Below, in pieces: positions 26,545-36,480 of a stretch of DNA of 64,000 bases. The DNA is from Methanomassiliicoccales archaeon (lineage in GTDB: Archaea; Thermoplasmatota; Thermoplasmata; Methanomassiliicoccales; JACIVX01), in assembly GCA_038850735.1 (NCBI GenBank), contig JAWCLO010000009.1, positions 1 through 64,000 of the forward strand, in the 5' to 3' direction. Position numbers and translations under genes: made by a program. Numbering within the stretch: position 1 is the first letter of the stretch; each line of letters begins with the position of its first letter. Below the pieces are notes generated by a model. It worked only from the letters and a program-made list of their open reading frames with translations, was not told the DNA's origin and did not search any database.

Positions 26545-27720
26545 TCATCCTCTTCGGAATCTGCCGAATTTGCTCTTTGGTTCGTTTTCCAACTCAGCAA
26601 ACTTCCTCAGGAGGCTCTTCTGCTCTTCTGTCAATTTTTGAGGGACTTCAATTCCTACCCTAACGTATTGATCGCCTCTTCCCGATCCGTCAATACGATC
26701 GAGACCGCTACCCTTCAACCTGAATATTGTACCACCCTGCGTGCCGGGGGGTATCTTTAGCTTAGCCTTTCCCCACAGCGTCGGTACCTCGATTTCCGCT
26801 CCGAGCGCTGCCTGCGGAAATGTAATCGGCCAATCAATCCAAATGTCAGCACCGTTGCGCTTGAAGAGTTCATCTTCCTTCACATGGACGACAACGTACA
26901 GATCCCCAGGAGATCCGCCGGATAGATTTGCTTCTCCTGCTCCAGGTATCCTCAGACGGGTTCCGTCCTCTACTCCCTTTGGGATATTAATGCTAATCTT
27001 CGAAATTTTCCGCGTAACACCTTCCCCACTGCATTTTGGGCAGGGATCTACGACGATCTTGCCGCTACCGCCACATCGAGGGCACGTTGTGATCGAAATG
27101 AATTGGGTATACCCTCTCCTCTCAACGGTGCTCTTCTGGCCTTTCCCATCACATGCTGGGCACATAGTGATCTTTCCATCCTTCGCACCAGTACCCCCAC
27201 AAGCTTCGCATTTGACGCTGTGAGGAACTGATATTTCCTTTGTTGCCCCATTTGCCGCTTCCTGCAATGTGATCTCGATGTCGTATCTTAGTGCCCGTCC
27301 TCTATGAGCCTGCTTTGATCGATCGAAGGCATCCCTGCGTCCGAAAAGAAAATCGAAGAGGCTTTCTCCGAACCCCATATCGCCAAACGAAAAATCACCG
27401 AACCCAAAGGCGCCCAGGTCAGAGAAGATGTCGCGAAGGTCTGACATGTGCGTGAAATCCTTCCAAGTAAACTGGCCGTCTCTGAATTGCCCGCTGACGC
27501 CCGCATGACCGTACATATCATAAAGCCGCCTCTTGTTTTCGTCAACGAGAACTTCGTATGCCTCAGATATTTCTTTGAACTTCTCTTCTGCAGTTTTTCT
27601 ATCCAGCTGCGTCACGTCTGGATGATACTGTCTTGCTAGCTTTCGGTACGCTTTTTTGATCTCATCGACAGTAGCGTCTTTGCTGACGCCGAGCACCTCA
27701 TAGTAGTCTTTCTTTGTCAT
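26545..27720 (-). CDS. dnaJ: Chaperone DnaJ
   Basis: 391 aa co-chaperone that stimulates DnaK ATPase and binds unfolded proteins. J domain at residues 1-70 ([17 protein letters not shown] with the HPD motif). A G/F-rich linker follows ([16 protein letters not shown]). Four zinc repeats are present: [24 protein letters not shown] and CPKCSGEG. The C-terminal substrate domains include IPAG-type sequence ([14 protein letters not shown]). It starts 27 bases downstream of dnaK. This is a class A DnaJ, acquired from bacteria in the ancestry of many archaea. Confidence 0.97.
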   Translation of the reverse strand: MTKKDYYEVLGVSKDATVDEIKKAYRKLARQYHPDVTQLDRKTAEEKFKEISEAYEVLVDENKRRLYDMYGHAGVSGQFRDGQFTWKDFTHMSDLRDIFSDLGAFGFGDFSFGDMGFGESLFDFLFGRRDAFDRSKQAHRGRALRYDIEITLQEAANGATKEISVPHSVKCEACGGTGAKDGKITMCPACDGKGQKSTVERRGYTQFISITTCPRCGGSGKIVVDPCPKCSGEGVTRKISKISINIPKGVEDGTRLRIPGAGEANLSGGSPGDLYVVVHVKEDELFKRNGADIWIDWPITFPQAALGAEIEVPTLWGKAKLKIPPGTQGGTIFRLKGSGLDRIDGSGRGDQYVRVGIEVPQKLTEEQKSLLRKFAELENEPKSKFGRFRRG

Positions 27721-27746
27721 AGAATCAAATAACCTGCTTCAACCGA

Positions 27747-29609
27747 TTACTTTTCGTCGACAATCTTATAATCAGCGTCTACGAAACCGTTCTCACCGCC
27801 TTTCTTTTCGTCTTTGCTCCCACCAGATGTAGTGCCCCCACTACTTTGTTGTTGCTGGCCTGCAGTCTGGTAGATTCTCGAGGATACTTGAAACACTTCT
27901 TTCATCAGCGCTTCTGTTTTCGATTTAATCGTGGCCGTTTCACCGCCCGATATCGCGGTCTTCAGTTCTTCGATCGCCTTTTCTATTTTTTCCCTCTCTT
28001 CCTTTGTCACTTTTTCTCCGAGTTCTTGTAAAGTCTTATTTGCATTATAGATCATAGAGTCGGCCTGGTTTATTGTCTCCACCTTTTCCCTCTGCTTCTT
28101 ATCTTGTTCTGCGAATTTTTCAGCCTCTGCGACCATCCGGTCAATCTCCTCTCTGGAGAGTTTTGTACTAGCAGTGATGGTAATGCTCTGCTGCTTACCT
28201 GTTCCTAGATCCTTCGCTGAAACATGAAGGATGCCATTTGCATCGATGTCGAAGGTAACCTCGATCTGCGGAACCCCGCGAGGCGCCGGCGGAATTCCAG
28301 TCAGGTGGAATCTGCCAAGTGACACGTTGTCCCGCGCCATTTCTCGTTCGCCCTGCACAACATGGATCTCGACACTCGTCTGATTGTCGGCAGCTGTCGT
28401 GAATATCTGGCTCTTTCTGGTCGGAATGGTCGTATTGCGCTCAATTAGTTTTGTTGTAATACCACCAAGCGTTTCAATGCCTAGAGATAGAGGGGTCACA
28501 TCGAGCAGGAGAACATCTTTGATTTCCCCCGCAAGCACGGCACCCTGAATAGCTGCTCCCATGGCCACGCATTCCATCGGGTCGATACCACGCTGTATTT
28601 TCTTTCCAACTACCCTCTCAACGAGTCTCTGGACGATTGGCATTCTTGTTGGTCCGCCGACAAGTATGATGGCATCTATATCATCGGGTCTAAGATTGGC
28701 ATCATCCATTGCTCTGATCATAGGTCCCTTGCACCGCTCTACAATGGGGGTAACGAGCTCCTCGAGCTTTGCCCGCGTAATCGTCATTGAAAGGTGTTTT
28801 GGACCTGAAGCATCTGCAATGATGAACGGGAGATTTATGTCAGTTGACATCGTACTGGAGAGCTCAATCTTCGCCTTCTCGCACGCCTCCCTAACCCTCC
28901 ACAGCGCCATCTTGTCTTGAGTCAAATCAATCCCAGTATCTTTCTTGAAGTTCTCGACGACATACTTGATGAGAGCTTCATCCATATCCGTACCGCCGAG
29001 CTGTGTATCCCCGCTTGTTGACAAGACTTCGAATACGCCCTCGCTGAATTCCATGATAGTCACGTCAAGTGTCCCGCCACCGAGATCAAATACCATTATC
29101 TTCTGCGACTTTCCTGATTTATCGAGACCGTATGCGAGCGCTGCCGCCGTCGGTTCATTGATGATTCTTACCACCTCGAGACCGGCGATTTCACCAGCAT
29201 CTTTGGTAGCCTGTCGCTGGTTATCGTTAAAGTATGCCGGCACAGTTATGACGGCTTTTTTCACTTCCTCACCCAAGTAGGCCTCTGCATCTCGCTTGAT
29301 TTTCTGAAGGATAAATGCTGAGATTTGCTGGGGCGTATATTCTTTGCCAAAAACCTTAACCTTATAATCCGTTCCCATTTTCCTCTTAATTGCAGTTATC
29401 GTTCCCTCTGGATTTGTTATAGCCTGCCTCCTTGCAGGTTCACCTACAAGAAGTTGGCCATCTTTTGTAAACGCCACATATGATGGGAAAGCCTTACCTC
29501 CCAAACTCGTACCCTCTGCACTCGGAATTATCGTCGGTCTACCGCCTTCCATCACAGCGGCAGCTGAGTTGCTCGTACCTAAATCAATTCCAATTATCTT
29601 TGGCACCAT
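27747..29609 (-). CDS. dnaK: Chaperone DnaK (Hsp70)
   Basis: About 620 aa. The ATPase domain has [56 protein letters not shown] and [10 protein letters not shown]. The substrate domain has [17 protein letters not shown] and a C-terminal helical lid ending in a Gly/Ser/Gln-rich tail ([14 protein letters not shown]). In-frame starts cluster at 29615 (GTG), 29612 and 29609 (ATG) and 29606 (GTG), all within or just after GGGAGGTGAT. The last one gives the usual short N-terminus. It overlaps the 3' end of grpE. Confidence 0.97.
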   Translation of the reverse strand: MVPKIIGIDLGTSNSAAAVMEGGRPTIIPSAEGTSLGGKAFPSYVAFTKDGQLLVGEPARRQAITNPEGTITAIKRKMGTDYKVKVFGKEYTPQQISAFILQKIKRDAEAYLGEEVKKAVITVPAYFNDNQRQATKDAGEIAGLEVVRIINEPTAAALAYGLDKSGKSQKIMVFDLGGGTLDVTIMEFSEGVFEVLSTSGDTQLGGTDMDEALIKYVVENFKKDTGIDLTQDKMALWRVREACEKAKIELSSTMSTDINLPFIIADASGPKHLSMTITRAKLEELVTPIVERCKGPMIRAMDDANLRPDDIDAIILVGGPTRMPIVQRLVERVVGKKIQRGIDPMECVAMGAAIQGAVLAGEIKDVLLLDVTPLSLGIETLGGITTKLIERNTTIPTRKSQIFTTAADNQTSVEIHVVQGEREMARDNVSLGRFHLTGIPPAPRGVPQIEVTFDIDANGILHVSAKDLGTGKQQSITITASTKLSREEIDRMVAEAEKFAEQDKKQREKVETINQADSMIYNANKTLQELGEKVTKEEREKIEKAIEELKTAISGGETATIKSKTEALMKEVFQVSSRIYQTAGQQQQSSGGTTSGGSKDEKKGGENGFVDADYKIVDEK

Positions 29610-30174
29610 CATCACCTCCCGATTGATTCTTTGCCACCTTCACCTTTGAATGTCTAATTACCTTTGACCCAAGGAGATATCCCTTTTGATAAACTTCTAG
29701 AATCTTTCCATCTTCTCCTTGTTCAATAGCCATTGCTTCATGATACTGAGGATCAAACTTGTCATGGGAAGTTATTTCCCTGAGACCATAAGAATGAAGG
29801 AGAGACATCAGATTGTTATAAATGTGATTAACACCCATTTTTAGTTCGTCACAACTACAGCTGGTGCTTAAAGCCCTTTCGAGGTCATCAAGCGTTGACA
29901 GAAGCTCGCAAATAAGATTTTCATTGGCACATTTTACAATTTCATCTTTTTCCTTTTGAATGCGCTTCTTATAATTATCAAAATCAGCTTGTATTCGCTT
30001 AGCAAGATCGAGGTATTGATTCGATAGCTCCTCATATTTTCTGAGTTCCCTTTCTGCCATATCGAGCTTCTTTTTCAGCGCTTCTATTTCGTCTTTCAAA
30101 GACTGCAGATCAGCTGAATTTTCCGCAGGCAGGGTTTCATTCTTTGCGGTCAATTCGCTTTCCTCGTTTCCCAT
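29584..30174 (-). CDS. grpE: Nucleotide exchange factor GrpE
   Basis: 196 aa. A long coiled coil lies at about residues 20-80 ([20 protein letters not shown]). The conserved head follows: [31 protein letters not shown] and [20 protein letters not shown]. The ATG at 30174 sits three bases after GAGGTGAT, so it is preferred over the ATG at 30195. First gene of grpE-dnaK-dnaJ; its last 26 bases or so overlap dnaK. Confidence 0.95.
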   Translation of the reverse strand: MGNEESELTAKNETLPAENSADLQSLKDEIEALKKKLDMAERELRKYEELSNQYLDLAKRIQADFDNYKKRIQKEKDEIVKCANENLICELLSTLDDLERALSTSCSCDELKMGVNHIYNNLMSLLHSYGLREITSHDKFDPQYHEAMAIEQGEDGKILEVYQKGYLLGSKVIRHSKVKVAKNQSGGDDGAKDNWN

Positions 30175-30258
30175 GGCATCACCTCGATCAATCATCGAAA
30201 AAAGAAGAATAAAGGTATATTGAAAAAAGAGCGCAGCCGTTAACTGCGCCCGAATTGC

Positions 30259-31902
30259 TCAGTCTTCTTCAGGTTTCAAATTTGCTTCAGTGGGACCACC
30301 TGGTTGACCTGGACCAGGTTTGGATCCTCCCTTAGCTGCAATGACATCATCGATTCTTAGAATCATCACGGCAGCATCGGTGGCAGAGCTAATGGCTTGC
30401 TTACCCACGCGAATCGGCTCTAGGACATTTTCCTTGTACATGTCCGTTACTTTACCTGTAAAGACGTTAATGCCCGCAGTCTTTTGGGCTGCCTTGTGAG
30501 CTTTTCTGAGCTCAATCAATACATCTATTGGGTCGAGACCAGCATTTTCAGCGAGAGCAGTCGGAACAACTTCGAGAGCGCTTGCAAAGGCATCAATTGC
30601 GATCTGTTCACGTCCACCGACAGAAGCTGCAAACTCCCTGAGCTTCATCGCGAGCTCCACAGCTGTAGATCCTCCACCAGTAATGATCTTCCCATCCTCA
30701 ATAGCGATCGCGACTACGCTCATGGCATCTTCGAGCGAGCGTTCGATTTCGTCGACCACGTGTTCAGTACCACCTCTGATTAGAATCGAGACAGATTTGG
30801 GATTCTTGCAACCCGTCACAAAGGTCATCTCGTCTTCTTGGTATTTTCTCATTTCAACCAGATCTGCGTGACCGAGATCTTTGCTGCTGAGTTCGCTAAG
30901 CTTGCTCACGATCGTCGCACCTGTTGCCTTTGCGAGTTTCTCCATATCCGACTTCTTCACACGCCTCAATGCAAAGATCTTCTCCTTTGCCAAGAAGTGC
31001 TGAGCCAGATCGTCAATTCCCTTTTGGCAGAACAACACATTCGCGCCGGCATTTTTGACCTGTTCCACCATTTTTCTCAGCATATTTTCCTCTTCTGCGA
31101 GGAATGCTTGCAACTGGGACGGGTCACGGATTTCAATCTTCGCGTCGATCTCCGTTTTCTTGATTTCCAAAGCGGCATCAACCAAGGCGATCTTCGCTTT
31201 TTCAACCCTCTTGGGCATAGCTGGATGGACAGGCTCTTTATCAAGAATCACACCCTTGACAAGCTGCGTGTCCTCCATCGAACCGCCCTGTTTCTTCACC
31301 ACTTGAATGTTGTCGAGATCGACATCCCACTTGCCATCCACCTTTTCAGCGATAGATGTTACTGCCTCAACGGCTAGGTCGGCCATGTGAGCTCTCACAC
31401 CACTAACTGCCTTGCTCATCATAGCTGTCATTGCAATCTTCTTCAGGGTCTCCTTATCGTCGACAGAAATAGGCATGGCAATCTCATCCAAATACTCCAT
31501 CGCCTTCTGAGCTGCGAGCCTGTAACCGCCACTGATGATCGTCGGGTGTACATTGGCATCAATGAGATCGACAGCTTTCTTCAGCAGTTCGCCCGCCAAA
31601 ATGACAGCTGTCGTTGTGCCATCACCGCATTCTTCATCCTGAGTCTTTGCTACCTCAACCAGCATTTTTGCAGCTGGGTGCTCGACGTCGATTTCCTTTA
31701 GGATTGTTACACCATCGTTTGTGATAACCACATCACCCATGCTGTCAACGAGCATTTTATCCATACCGCGCGGGCCAAGGGTGCTTCTGACGGCATCTGC
31801 AATTGCTCTAGCAGCCATTATATTGTTGTATTGGGCGTCCTTACCCCTGTCCCTGCGGGTTCCTTCTTTAAGTATAAGAATTGGCGTTGTTCCCATTCCC
31901 AT
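30259..31902 (-). CDS. thsA: Thermosome (group II chaperonin) subunit
   Basis: 547 aa ATP-dependent folding chamber subunit of the cytosol. Signatures: [58 protein letters not shown] with the catalytic Asp, and [17 protein letters not shown]. The C-terminal tail is [16 protein letters not shown] rather than the usual GGM repeats. It is directly upstream of the grpE-dnaK-dnaJ operon but separated by 84 bases, and it has its own strong promoter and ribosome site. Confidence 0.97.
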   Translation of the reverse strand: MGMGTTPILILKEGTRRDRGKDAQYNNIMAARAIADAVRSTLGPRGMDKMLVDSMGDVVITNDGVTILKEIDVEHPAAKMLVEVAKTQDEECGDGTTTAVILAGELLKKAVDLIDANVHPTIISGGYRLAAQKAMEYLDEIAMPISVDDKETLKKIAMTAMMSKAVSGVRAHMADLAVEAVTSIAEKVDGKWDVDLDNIQVVKKQGGSMEDTQLVKGVILDKEPVHPAMPKRVEKAKIALVDAALEIKKTEIDAKIEIRDPSQLQAFLAEEENMLRKMVEQVKNAGANVLFCQKGIDDLAQHFLAKEKIFALRRVKKSDMEKLAKATGATIVSKLSELSSKDLGHADLVEMRKYQEDEMTFVTGCKNPKSVSILIRGGTEHVVDEIERSLEDAMSVVAIAIEDGKIITGGGSTAVELAMKLREFAASVGGREQIAIDAFASALEVVPTALAENAGLDPIDVLIELRKAHKAAQKTAGINVFTGKVTDMYKENVLEPIRVGKQAISSATDAAVMILRIDDVIAAKGGSKPGPGQPGGPTEANLKPEED

Positions 31903-31910
31903 ATCTATTA

Positions 31911-31982
31911 CCTCCTTTGCACAGTTTCAATTGCACAATAAGGTTGTTGGTTCGAAATGTTTGTTCTTCTATATAAATATAA
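31911..31982 (-). promoter_or_regulatory. Thermosome promoter and ribosome binding site
   Basis: On the minus strand TATATTTATAT (about 31971-31981) is an excellent archaeal TATA box, giving a start of transcription near 31945. AAAGGAGG at 31911-31918 lies eight bases before ATG 31902. Both signals are stronger than elsewhere in the window, as expected of a highly expressed chaperonin. Confidence 0.65.
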
Positions 31983-32220
31983 CTGAATACATTGACAACA
32001 CCAAATGATCTGGAATAAAAAATGATATCTTTGCCTATAAACTGATTATTTAAGATAAAGATTTGAAGTCAAAACAGACTAAAAAATGTTTATTTAGATG
32101 TAAACGCGGATGGACATGTACCTCAACATATAGAATACATGCTGTTAACGAATGAACATAACGCACATATGATGAAATATTATTAGGGAATATAGATTAA
32201 CCAGGCTTGGGGCAACGCAC
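31983..32220. other. AT-rich spacer upstream of the DUF2240 gene
   Basis: Together with the thermosome promoter this makes a 318-base gap between divergent genes. It is AT-rich with several TATA-like runs, for example TTATTTAAGATAAAG and ATATTATTAGG near 32180. I see no ORF, RNA gene or clear repeat. Confidence 0.4.
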
Positions 32221-32685
32221 ATGGATGAGCTAAGAAACTGTCTAGCTCTCGTTTTCAAGCGGAAAGGAAAAGGGATCCTGTCCGAGAGGGAGTTGGTTTT
32301 CTCGGTTTCAATGGACTTCCGCTGGTTTACTCCAAAGGAGGCTCAGAGACTGCTTGATCTCGGCCTCAGGAATGGGTTGTTAGAGCGCGTCGATGACATG
32401 ATTAAACCCACATTCGATTACAAGAAAATTGAAATATCCATCAATTTCAAACCCGATAAGAAAATCCTAGAAGAGCGGAAAAAGAATGATTCTGTTTTTT
32501 CGAAGATACTTGATAAGATTGTAACATCGGGCGTTTCAAAAAGAGATGCAGTCGCAAAAATTAATAAAATTCAGGAAAAAATCGGCGTCGATGCAGAAGT
32601 GGCTGCCGTCGCTTACGCAAAGGAAATTGGCGTGAGCGTCGACGATCTCATCGACGAAGTCGAAAAGGAAATCATCGAGAGATAA
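32221..32685 (+). CDS. DUF2240 family archaeal protein
   Basis: 154 aa, soluble, highly charged. MDELRNCLALVFKRKGKGIL and FTPKEAQRLLDLGLRNGLLER suggest an N-terminal winged-helix-like unit. KPTFDYKKIEISINFKPDK forms a conserved central stretch. A helical C-terminus (GVSKRDAVAKINKIQEKIGVD) is present. The layout matches archaeal DUF2240, function unknown. It converges on the aMBF1 gene with a gap of seven bases. Confidence 0.75.
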   Translation: MDELRNCLALVFKRKGKGILSERELVFSVSMDFRWFTPKEAQRLLDLGLRNGLLERVDDMIKPTFDYKKIEISINFKPDKKILEERKKNDSVFSKILDKIVTSGVSKRDAVAKINKIQEKIGVDAEVAAVAYAKEIGVSVDDLIDEVEKEIIER

Positions 32686-32692
32686 TGGATCA

Positions 32693-33196
32693 TTACCTTT
32701 CTTTCAATTTGATGACATCTCCAAGCGTTAAACCCTTATTTTGGGATGGTTTGGCTTCGGTCTTCACAATCGGGACCCTTTCCATGAGCTTAATTCCCAA
32801 TTCCTTTTCGAGCTTCTTCACGAGCGCGTCATCTGGTTTCATATCTCCTTTTTCTATCTTATTAATCACGCTTACCTTTTCATTGATCTTCGCTGCTAAA
32901 GTCTCCTGTTTCCAGTCGCGAGCCATCCGGGCCTCCCTAATGATCCTGGGATAATCTGGAACGAGCTCAAGAGTTGTTTCTTCCAAGGCATAAAGATCCT
33001 TGGGTTTCATTCGCTTTTCTCGCAATTCCAGACGCTTTGCAATGATGTTCTGCGGCGCTGACTTCTCCTGTCCTTTTTTGCGCACCTCCCCGAATTTGGC
33101 GCAACTGCTGCACACGCTCAAAATAGTCCCCTCGATGAAGATGCGAGTTGTGCGCTCAGTTTCCTTACCGCAGAGTTCGCATATCATGATAATCAT
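32693..33196 (-). CDS. Multiprotein bridging factor aMBF1
   Basis: About 167 aa. An N-terminal zinc ribbon (CELCGKE, then CSSCAKFG), a basic linker, and a Cro/C1-type helix-turn-helix (REARMARDWKQETLAAKINEKVSVINKIEKG) are followed by a C-terminal tail with LTLGDVIKLKER. In archaea aMBF1 binds the small ribosomal subunit and is thought to affect translation. CTATAAATC at about 33233-33241 puts transcription near 33210. The ATG at 33223 would therefore lie upstream of the transcript, and 33196 or 33187 is the likely start. Confidence 0.92.
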   Translation of the reverse strand: MIIMICELCGKETERTTRIFIEGTILSVCSSCAKFGEVRKKGQEKSAPQNIIAKRLELREKRMKPKDLYALEETTLELVPDYPRIIREARMARDWKQETLAAKINEKVSVINKIEKGDMKPDDALVKKLEKELGIKLMERVPIVKTEAKPSQNKGLTLGDVIKLKER

Positions 33197-33241
33197 CCCA
33201 TGCTCTACATCTTCATTATGCAACTAAATGGATTTATAGCT

Positions 33242-33578
33242 CACCGTCATAATATCCACCTTTTCTTTTCTATACGCATTTTTGTTATGTCAAGAAGATT
33301 CTGAGGAATAATATGATCCCGATAAAACGTCGCTTACATCACATACCTCGGATGTGGCATCTTGGATACAACCGCATTTTTACACGTTGATCATGATAAA
33401 AAACATCGAGAATAGAATGTAAAGCCAGCATATCTCGAACGAACACGCATCGCAGAAAGCCACTCCCTTCCAACATTCCACCAAAGTAGCATGATGCAAA
33501 CACGAAACCCCATCAATCAATCGCATATTCAATGCGAAAGAATCATATACCCACTAGCTTTAATAAAGCAAACACAAG
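33242..33578. other. Gene-free spacer between aMBF1 and PAN
   Basis: About 340 bases between divergent genes. The left end holds the aMBF1 TATA box. The right end has CATATACCC and TTTAATAAAG shortly before the PAN GTG start, consistent with a leaderless message. The middle shows no ORF, tRNA-like fold or repeat that I can support. Confidence 0.4.
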
Positions 33579-34796
33579 GTGGCATATTTGAGGGAGCAGC
33601 AAACGGAAGCGCTTATTGCTGATATGAAGGAAAAAATCGAGCTCCTCGAACGCAGGAATAGTGAACTGTTGGAAGAGACCCGTCGATTGGAAGGCGAGAA
33701 AAGATACATCGAAAGCGAGCTCTTCAGACTCCAGAAGGAAATAAAGAGAATGAGAACTGAGATGGAGAGACTCAAGTCTCCGCCACTCATAATAGGTATC
33801 ATCAAAGATGTGCTTTCAGATGGACGAGTTGTCGTAAAAAGTTCAACAGGTCCTGACTTCATTGTGAGCACATCGGAATATGTGCCAGTTGAAGACCTCA
33901 TCGTTGGAGCAAGAGTAGCTCTGAACAAGCAGACTCTGGCAGTGATGGGCGTATTGCCGCCTTCCCTTGATCCAATAGTTGTGGGCGCTGAGATCATTGA
34001 GAAGCCCAATGTGAGTTACGATGAAATCGGAGGTTTGGATGAGCAGATAAGGGAGGTTCGTGAGGCGGTAGAAGATCCTCTTCTGAGACCTGAACTGTAC
34101 AGGAAAGTTGGTATTGAACCTCCAAAGGGTGTGCTGCTCGTAGGTCCCCCGGGCACTGGGAAGACCCTCTTGGCCAAGGCGGTCGCACACCAGACGAAGG
34201 CAACCTTCATAAGGATGGTTGGTTCCGAGCTGGTGCAGAAATACATTGGTGAAGGTGCCAGACTCGTCAGAGAGCTCTTCGAGCTAGCACGAGAGAAAGC
34301 GCCAAGTATAGTGTTCATCGATGAACTCGATTCAATAGGCGCGAAAAGATTGGAAGTTGCCACTTCCGGCGACAGAGAAGTGCAAAGAACTTTGATGCAG
34401 CTTTTGGCAGAACTCGACGGCTTCAACCCCATTGGTGATGTGAAGATCATAGGTGCGACCAATAGACCTGATATTCTTGATGAGGCGCTTTTGAGACCTG
34501 GGAGATTTGATCGTATCATCTCGATTCCCATGCCAAACTACGAGGCAAGAGTTGAAATCTTCAAAATCCACACGAAGAAAATGAGTCTCGACAAGAATGT
34601 GAATCTGTCAGTGATAGCCGCCAAGTGCGAATCCGCAACAGGAGCTGACATCAAAGCAATCTGTACAGAAGCAGGAATGTTCGCAATAAGGGACAATCGC
34701 GATTATGTAACAATGATCGACTTCGAGAGGGCTGTCGCAAAAGTCCTTGAGACTGATGAGACAAAGTTCGTAGAATCCGGTGTCATGTTTGCCTGA
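33579..34796 (+). CDS. pan: Proteasome-activating nucleotidase PAN
   Basis: 405 aa hexameric AAA+ unfoldase that feeds the archaeal 20S proteasome. N-terminal coiled coil at about residues 5-65 ([20 protein letters not shown]). An OB domain follows ([20 protein letters not shown]). The AAA+ core has Walker [16 protein letters not shown], Walker [16 protein letters not shown], sensor [20 protein letters not shown] and [19 protein letters not shown]. The extreme C-terminus is GVMFA, so the proteasome-docking HbYX motif has Phe in place of Tyr. GTG start, no ribosome site. Confidence 0.95.
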   Translation: MAYLREQQTEALIADMKEKIELLERRNSELLEETRRLEGEKRYIESELFRLQKEIKRMRTEMERLKSPPLIIGIIKDVLSDGRVVVKSSTGPDFIVSTSEYVPVEDLIVGARVALNKQTLAVMGVLPPSLDPIVVGAEIIEKPNVSYDEIGGLDEQIREVREAVEDPLLRPELYRKVGIEPPKGVLLVGPPGTGKTLLAKAVAHQTKATFIRMVGSELVQKYIGEGARLVRELFELAREKAPSIVFIDELDSIGAKRLEVATSGDREVQRTLMQLLAELDGFNPIGDVKIIGATNRPDILDEALLRPGRFDRIISIPMPNYEARVEIFKIHTKKMSLDKNVNLSVIAAKCESATGADIKAICTEAGMFAIRDNRDYVTMIDFERAVAKVLETDETKFVESGVMFA

Positions 34797-34805
34797 CCGA
34801 AAGAA

Positions 34806-34967
34806 TTAGTCGCCATGTGCCTCGAAATTGAATTCCTTCTCGATAACAAGCGCGCCGATATATCCGCAGCGCTTGCAGTGATATTTGTACCCCGTTAATA
34901 ACCCAGCTTCATAGTACAAATCCGAAGATCCGCATTGCGGGCAAAGTAGAATCTTTCTTTTCATCAT
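34806..34967 (-). CDS. Small zinc-ribbon protein (53 aa)
   Basis: A short gene on the minus strand. Two Cys pairs 19 residues apart, LLCPQCGSSDLYYE and KYHCKRCGYIGALVIEKEF, form a classic zinc ribbon. It starts at ATG 34967 or 34964 and stops with TAA at 34806. The pattern CPxCGS..L, a linker, then C.xCGYxG is common in archaeal transcription and RNA-related zinc ribbons, but the specific role is unknown. It ends just after the PAN gene on the opposite strand, and no other gene overlaps it. Confidence 0.75.
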   Translation of the reverse strand: MMKRKILLCPQCGSSDLYYEAGLLTGYKYHCKRCGYIGALVIEKEFNFEAHGD

Positions 34968-35115
34968 TCATTCCTGTGCTCAGAATTCTTAGGAGGAATA
35001 TATGCGGAGCACATACGAGTAGTTTTCTCGATAGTCACAACATTATCTTTCTCATGATCAAATTTTATAACCGTAGCACGGGTATTAAGTACAAGTCCCC
35101 GAATCTCAAGAATTG

Positions 35116-35442
35116 ATGCATGCAATGGAGATATCAAAAATTATTACAGACCAGTACTGCGCGAGAATACTCTCAGCAACACTTTTAGAGACTAAGACTG
35201 CAGTCGAGCTCAGTAAAGAAATGAACATTCCCATTGCGGCGTGCTATAGAAAGATAAGAATGCTTGAAAAGGCGGGACTTTTGCGTTGCATTGAAGAGAA
35301 GCCGACGTTGGATGGCAAATACGCTGCGGCTTACAAATCTCTACTCGAAGAGGCAAGGATACTTTACGAAAATGGCAAGATCAAAGCACATATTAAGCTG
35401 ATCAACGGCGAGGAAAAGAATCTAGTTTTCGATTGCAAGTAA
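35116..35442 (+). CDS. Winged-helix DNA-binding protein (ArsR-like)
   Basis: 108 aa. Helix-turn-helix in the first 70 residues: YCARILSATLLETKTAVELS, NIPIAACYRKIRMLEKAGLL and a wing with TLDGKYAAAYKS. The C-terminal 35 residues form a strand-rich tail (KIKAHIKLINGEEKNLVFD) that may mediate dimers. No effector-binding residues are evident. ATTTTATAAC near 35064 is a plausible TATA box. Starts at 35113 (TTG), 35116 and 35125 (ATG) are all possible. Confidence 0.78.
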   Translation: MHAMEISKIITDQYCARILSATLLETKTAVELSKEMNIPIAACYRKIRMLEKAGLLRCIEEKPTLDGKYAAAYKSLLEEARILYENGKIKAHIKLINGEEKNLVFDCK

Positions 35443-35449
35443 ATCACAC

Positions 35450-36214
35450 CTAATCCCTCGTCAAATCTTCCCCGCCTGAAAAGTATTGTTGAATGGTGTT
35501 ATAAATATCTTCCAGACCGTAAGAAAGCTCTGCTGAAACTGGGGTTAGTTCCCTGTACATACCTATGCTCTCAAGCGCCTTAAAGAGCTCTAGACTGAGA
35601 AGCGTCTGAGAGGTACCGGTCGTCCCCTCAAGTGCAATGTTCAATGCGTATGGATCTCTTGACCAGTTGAGGATCGTTTCGAGTTCTTCATCCGTCAGTA
35701 CATCGACTTTTGAAAGAACGTTGAGGATGGGGATGGCGAATCTAAAATGGGTGATGGCACACAGCATGAGGTCTGATACAAAGCCAGAGGGGGTCTTCGC
35801 TAACTGCGGATCGGACAGGAAAACGAGGAATGAATCTTCCCTTCCAAATTCGTTGACGACGACATTACTCGATTGTCTGAATGCAAATAATTCCATCTGG
35901 CCAGGCGTATCTATAAGCACGTAGTTTGTCTTGAATTCCTGCACGGTTGAAACAACTTCCTTAATGTTCAATGCTATCAAATCGGCACAGACGATTTGCG
36001 CACCATTAGGTCCAAGACCATATTCATTCATGATTTCATTCAAACGAATCCAGTCTCTAATGTCCACATCTGGAACATAGGGTATTGCCTCTGCACCTGG
36101 ATCAAGATTAACGATTATAGAATCAAGCCCCTGAAGCTCCAGCCAATCATGAAAAGCATATGTAAGAGTACTTTTCCCACTGCCTGCCGTGCCGATGAAA
36201 TATATATATTGCAT
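35450..36214 (-). CDS. GPN-loop GTPase
   Basis: 254 aa P-loop GTPase of the GPN family. In eukaryotes these assist RNA polymerase assembly; the archaeal role is not settled. Motifs: P-loop IGTAGSGKST, NLDPGAEAIPY, the GPN tripeptide in YGLGPNGAQ, YVLIDTPGQMELFAFR, LNVLSKVDVL, and C-terminal PVSAELSYGLEDIY. The ATG at 36214 is chosen because an upstream ATG at 36286 would place the start inside the tRNA gene. The gene begins 18 bases after the tRNA 3' end, so the tRNA and this mRNA may be one primary transcript. Confidence 0.92.
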   Translation of the reverse strand: MQYIYFIGTAGSGKSTLTYAFHDWLELQGLDSIIVNLDPGAEAIPYVPDVDIRDWIRLNEIMNEYGLGPNGAQIVCADLIALNIKEVVSTVQEFKTNYVLIDTPGQMELFAFRQSSNVVVNEFGREDSFLVFLSDPQLAKTPSGFVSDLMLCAITHFRFAIPILNVLSKVDVLTDEELETILNWSRDPYALNIALEGTTGTSQTLLSLELFKALESIGMYRELTPVSAELSYGLEDIYNTIQQYFSGGEDLTRD

Positions 36215-36232
36215 GGTGCCACCGTAGAAAGG

Positions 36233-36328
36233 CGGGCCCGGAGGGAAATTCGGATTCTTGACGAATCTTTCGAACCCTCGACCCATCGGTTAAGAGCCGA
36301 TTGCTCTACCTAGCTGAGCTACGGGCCC
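36233..36328 (-). tRNA. tRNA-Lys (anticodon CTT) with a 22-nt intron in the T loop
   Basis: The minus strand folds as a full tRNA. Acceptor GGGCCCG pairs with CGGGCCC; discriminator G; no encoded CCA. D arm GCTC/GAGC with loop AGCTAGGTA. Anticodon stem ATCGG/CCGAT with loop CTCTTAA, anticodon CTT. Variable loop GGGTC. T stem GAGGG/CCCTC. The T loop is 29 bases instead of 7. Removing the 22 bases at 36247-36268 restores TTCGAAT exactly. The gene is 96 bases, mature length 74. A TATA box lies 25 bases upstream of the 5' end. Confidence 0.93.
36247..36268 (-). other. tRNA intron with bulge-helix-bulge splice motif, position 59/60
   Basis: The T stem (GAGGG/CCCTC) is the outer helix. TTCG pairs with CGAA as the central 4-bp helix. 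The 3-base bulges are AAA on the 5' side and TTT on the 3' side. GATTC/GAATC closes the intron hairpin over GTCAA. Cutting each bulge after its second base releases 22 nt and joins TTCGAA to T. This symmetric 3-4-3 geometry is the canonical substrate of archaeal splicing endonuclease, here in a non-canonical place. Confidence 0.9.
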
Positions 36329-36348
36329 CGTGGCGCCATATAGGTCAT

Positions 36349-36357
36349 TATAAATAA
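36349..36357 (-). promoter_or_regulatory. tRNA-Lys promoter TATA box
   Basis: On the minus strand AAATTTATTTATAAT is centred about 25 bases before the first base of the mature tRNA. Transcription would begin almost at the mature 5' end, leaving little or no leader. Confidence 0.6.
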
Positions 36358-36480
36358 ATTTAATGGTTGCATAGGCTCTAGGCACAGCTCGCCAGAAGCA
36401 CTTTTTGCTATTTTTCATCCATCAGAGCGATCTTTAATCCAGATTATGTACCGTAGTCTGCCCTGGGCGCAATAGGTTTC

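Noticed and set aside
36286-36328. Longer form of the GPN-loop GTPase starting at 36286
   Set aside because: That start lies inside the tRNA-Lys gene; the ATG at 36214 directly precedes the conserved P-loop.
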